In this document: positions 5,055 through 5,152 of the stretch, one piece after another | Numbering within the stretch: the first letter of the stretch is position 1 | Layout of the letters: each line of letters starts with the position of its first letter | Assembly (NCBI GenBank): GCA_015521275.1 | Contig: WAOJ01000050.1 | Span: 1 to 5,152 of the forward strand | Reading direction: 5' to 3' | Origin: Desulfurococcales archaeon | GTDB lineage: Archaea > Thermoproteota > Thermoprotei_A > Sulfolobales > Ignicoccaceae | DNA: 5,152 nucleotides | Made by a program: the position numbers and the translations under genes | The notes under the pieces: generated by a model | Seen by the model: only the letters and a program-made list of their open reading frames with translations | Database searches by the model: none | What the model was told of the DNA's origin: nothing

Positions 5055-5152
5055 TGATGAATTCGCAATAGGGGTCTCCTTTTGCCTCGCAAGCCACCTC
5101 CTTAACGTTCACCCTCCTGCCCCAAGCGCTCTCCAGCCACCCAGCCATGAAG
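5041..5152 (-). CDS. C-terminal end of a V4R-domain protein (partial)
   Basis: Only the last 36 or so codons are inside the window; the 5' part lies beyond the right edge. Read on the minus strand the end contains FMAGWLESAWGRR, then VNVKEVACEAKGDPYCEF, then IIKVS and a TGA stop. This is the typical end of a V4R (4-vinyl reductase) domain: a G-W helix, then a strand with a first Cys, a Gly, a second Cys and a last hydrophobic strand. V4R domains bind small molecules or hydrocarbons and occur in archaeal regulators, in bacteriochlorophyll-related proteins, and as stand-alone sensors. What domain precedes it here cannot be seen. It overlaps the small membrane protein gene tail to tail by 14 nt. 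Confidence 0.8.
   Translation of the reverse strand, partial: FMAGWLESAWGRRVNVKEVACEAKGDPYCEFIIKVS

Noticed and set aside
5052..5060. C-box-like TGATGATGA that might start a C/D box sRNA
   Set aside because: No D box (CTGA) or second C'/D' pair follows at sRNA spacing, and the sequence is explained by the coding ends of two convergent genes.
1284..5074. 12-nt direct repeat CGCAATAGGGGT at about 1284 and 5064
   Set aside because: About one shared 12-mer is expected by chance in a window of this size. One copy is in a tRNA leader region and the other inside a coding sequence.

Overview
The window looks like a compact chromosome segment of a hyperthermophilic crenarchaeon. A Desulfurococcales-like organism, possibly near Ignicoccus, is my best guess, but this is inference. 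The signs are: an archaeal-type initiator tRNA; short A/T-rich TATA boxes about 32-35 nt before start codons, with little or no 5' leader; TTG starts; heavy use of AGG, ATA and TTG codons; charged, thermophile-like proteins; and genes that touch or overlap at their ends.

Layout, left to right. (1) A plus-strand gene for an Sfm1-like SPOUT methyltransferase (38-643) runs tail to tail, with a 15-nt overlap, into (2) a minus-strand gene for an unrecognised 173-aa protein (629-1150). (3) Upstream of that on the minus strand lies the initiator tRNA-Met gene (1182-1258) with an encoded CCA and its own TATA box. Leader and trailer of this tRNA carry GC-rich complementary copies of its acceptor sequence. 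(4) Next, also on the minus strand, is an integral-membrane polyprenol/phytol-kinase-like protein (1305-1964). (5) A 71-nt divergent promoter region separates it from a complete succinate dehydrogenase/fumarate reductase flavoprotein (2036-3721), which has no B, C or D subunit beside it. (6) After a 118-nt gap comes a cysteine synthase-family PLP enzyme (3840-4766), closely followed by (7) a 92-aa membrane protein (4776-5054). This overlaps by 14 nt, tail to tail, with (8) the C-terminal end of a minus-strand V4R-domain protein that runs off the right edge (5041-5152).

How they fit together: most of this is core metabolism and translation (SdhA/FrdA in the C4-dicarboxylate part of carbon metabolism, cysteine synthesis, isoprenoid alcohol phosphorylation, initiator tRNA, a probable translation-machinery methyltransferase). 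There is no mobile element, CRISPR array or defence island. I do not see a clear new system. The most unusual signals are the leader/trailer complementarity around the initiator tRNA and its likely co-transcription with the unrecognised gene downstream. Next come the orphan flavoprotein, an atypical C-terminal cofactor motif in the PLP enzyme, and a strong orphan Shine-Dalgarno sequence in the 3722-3839 gap.
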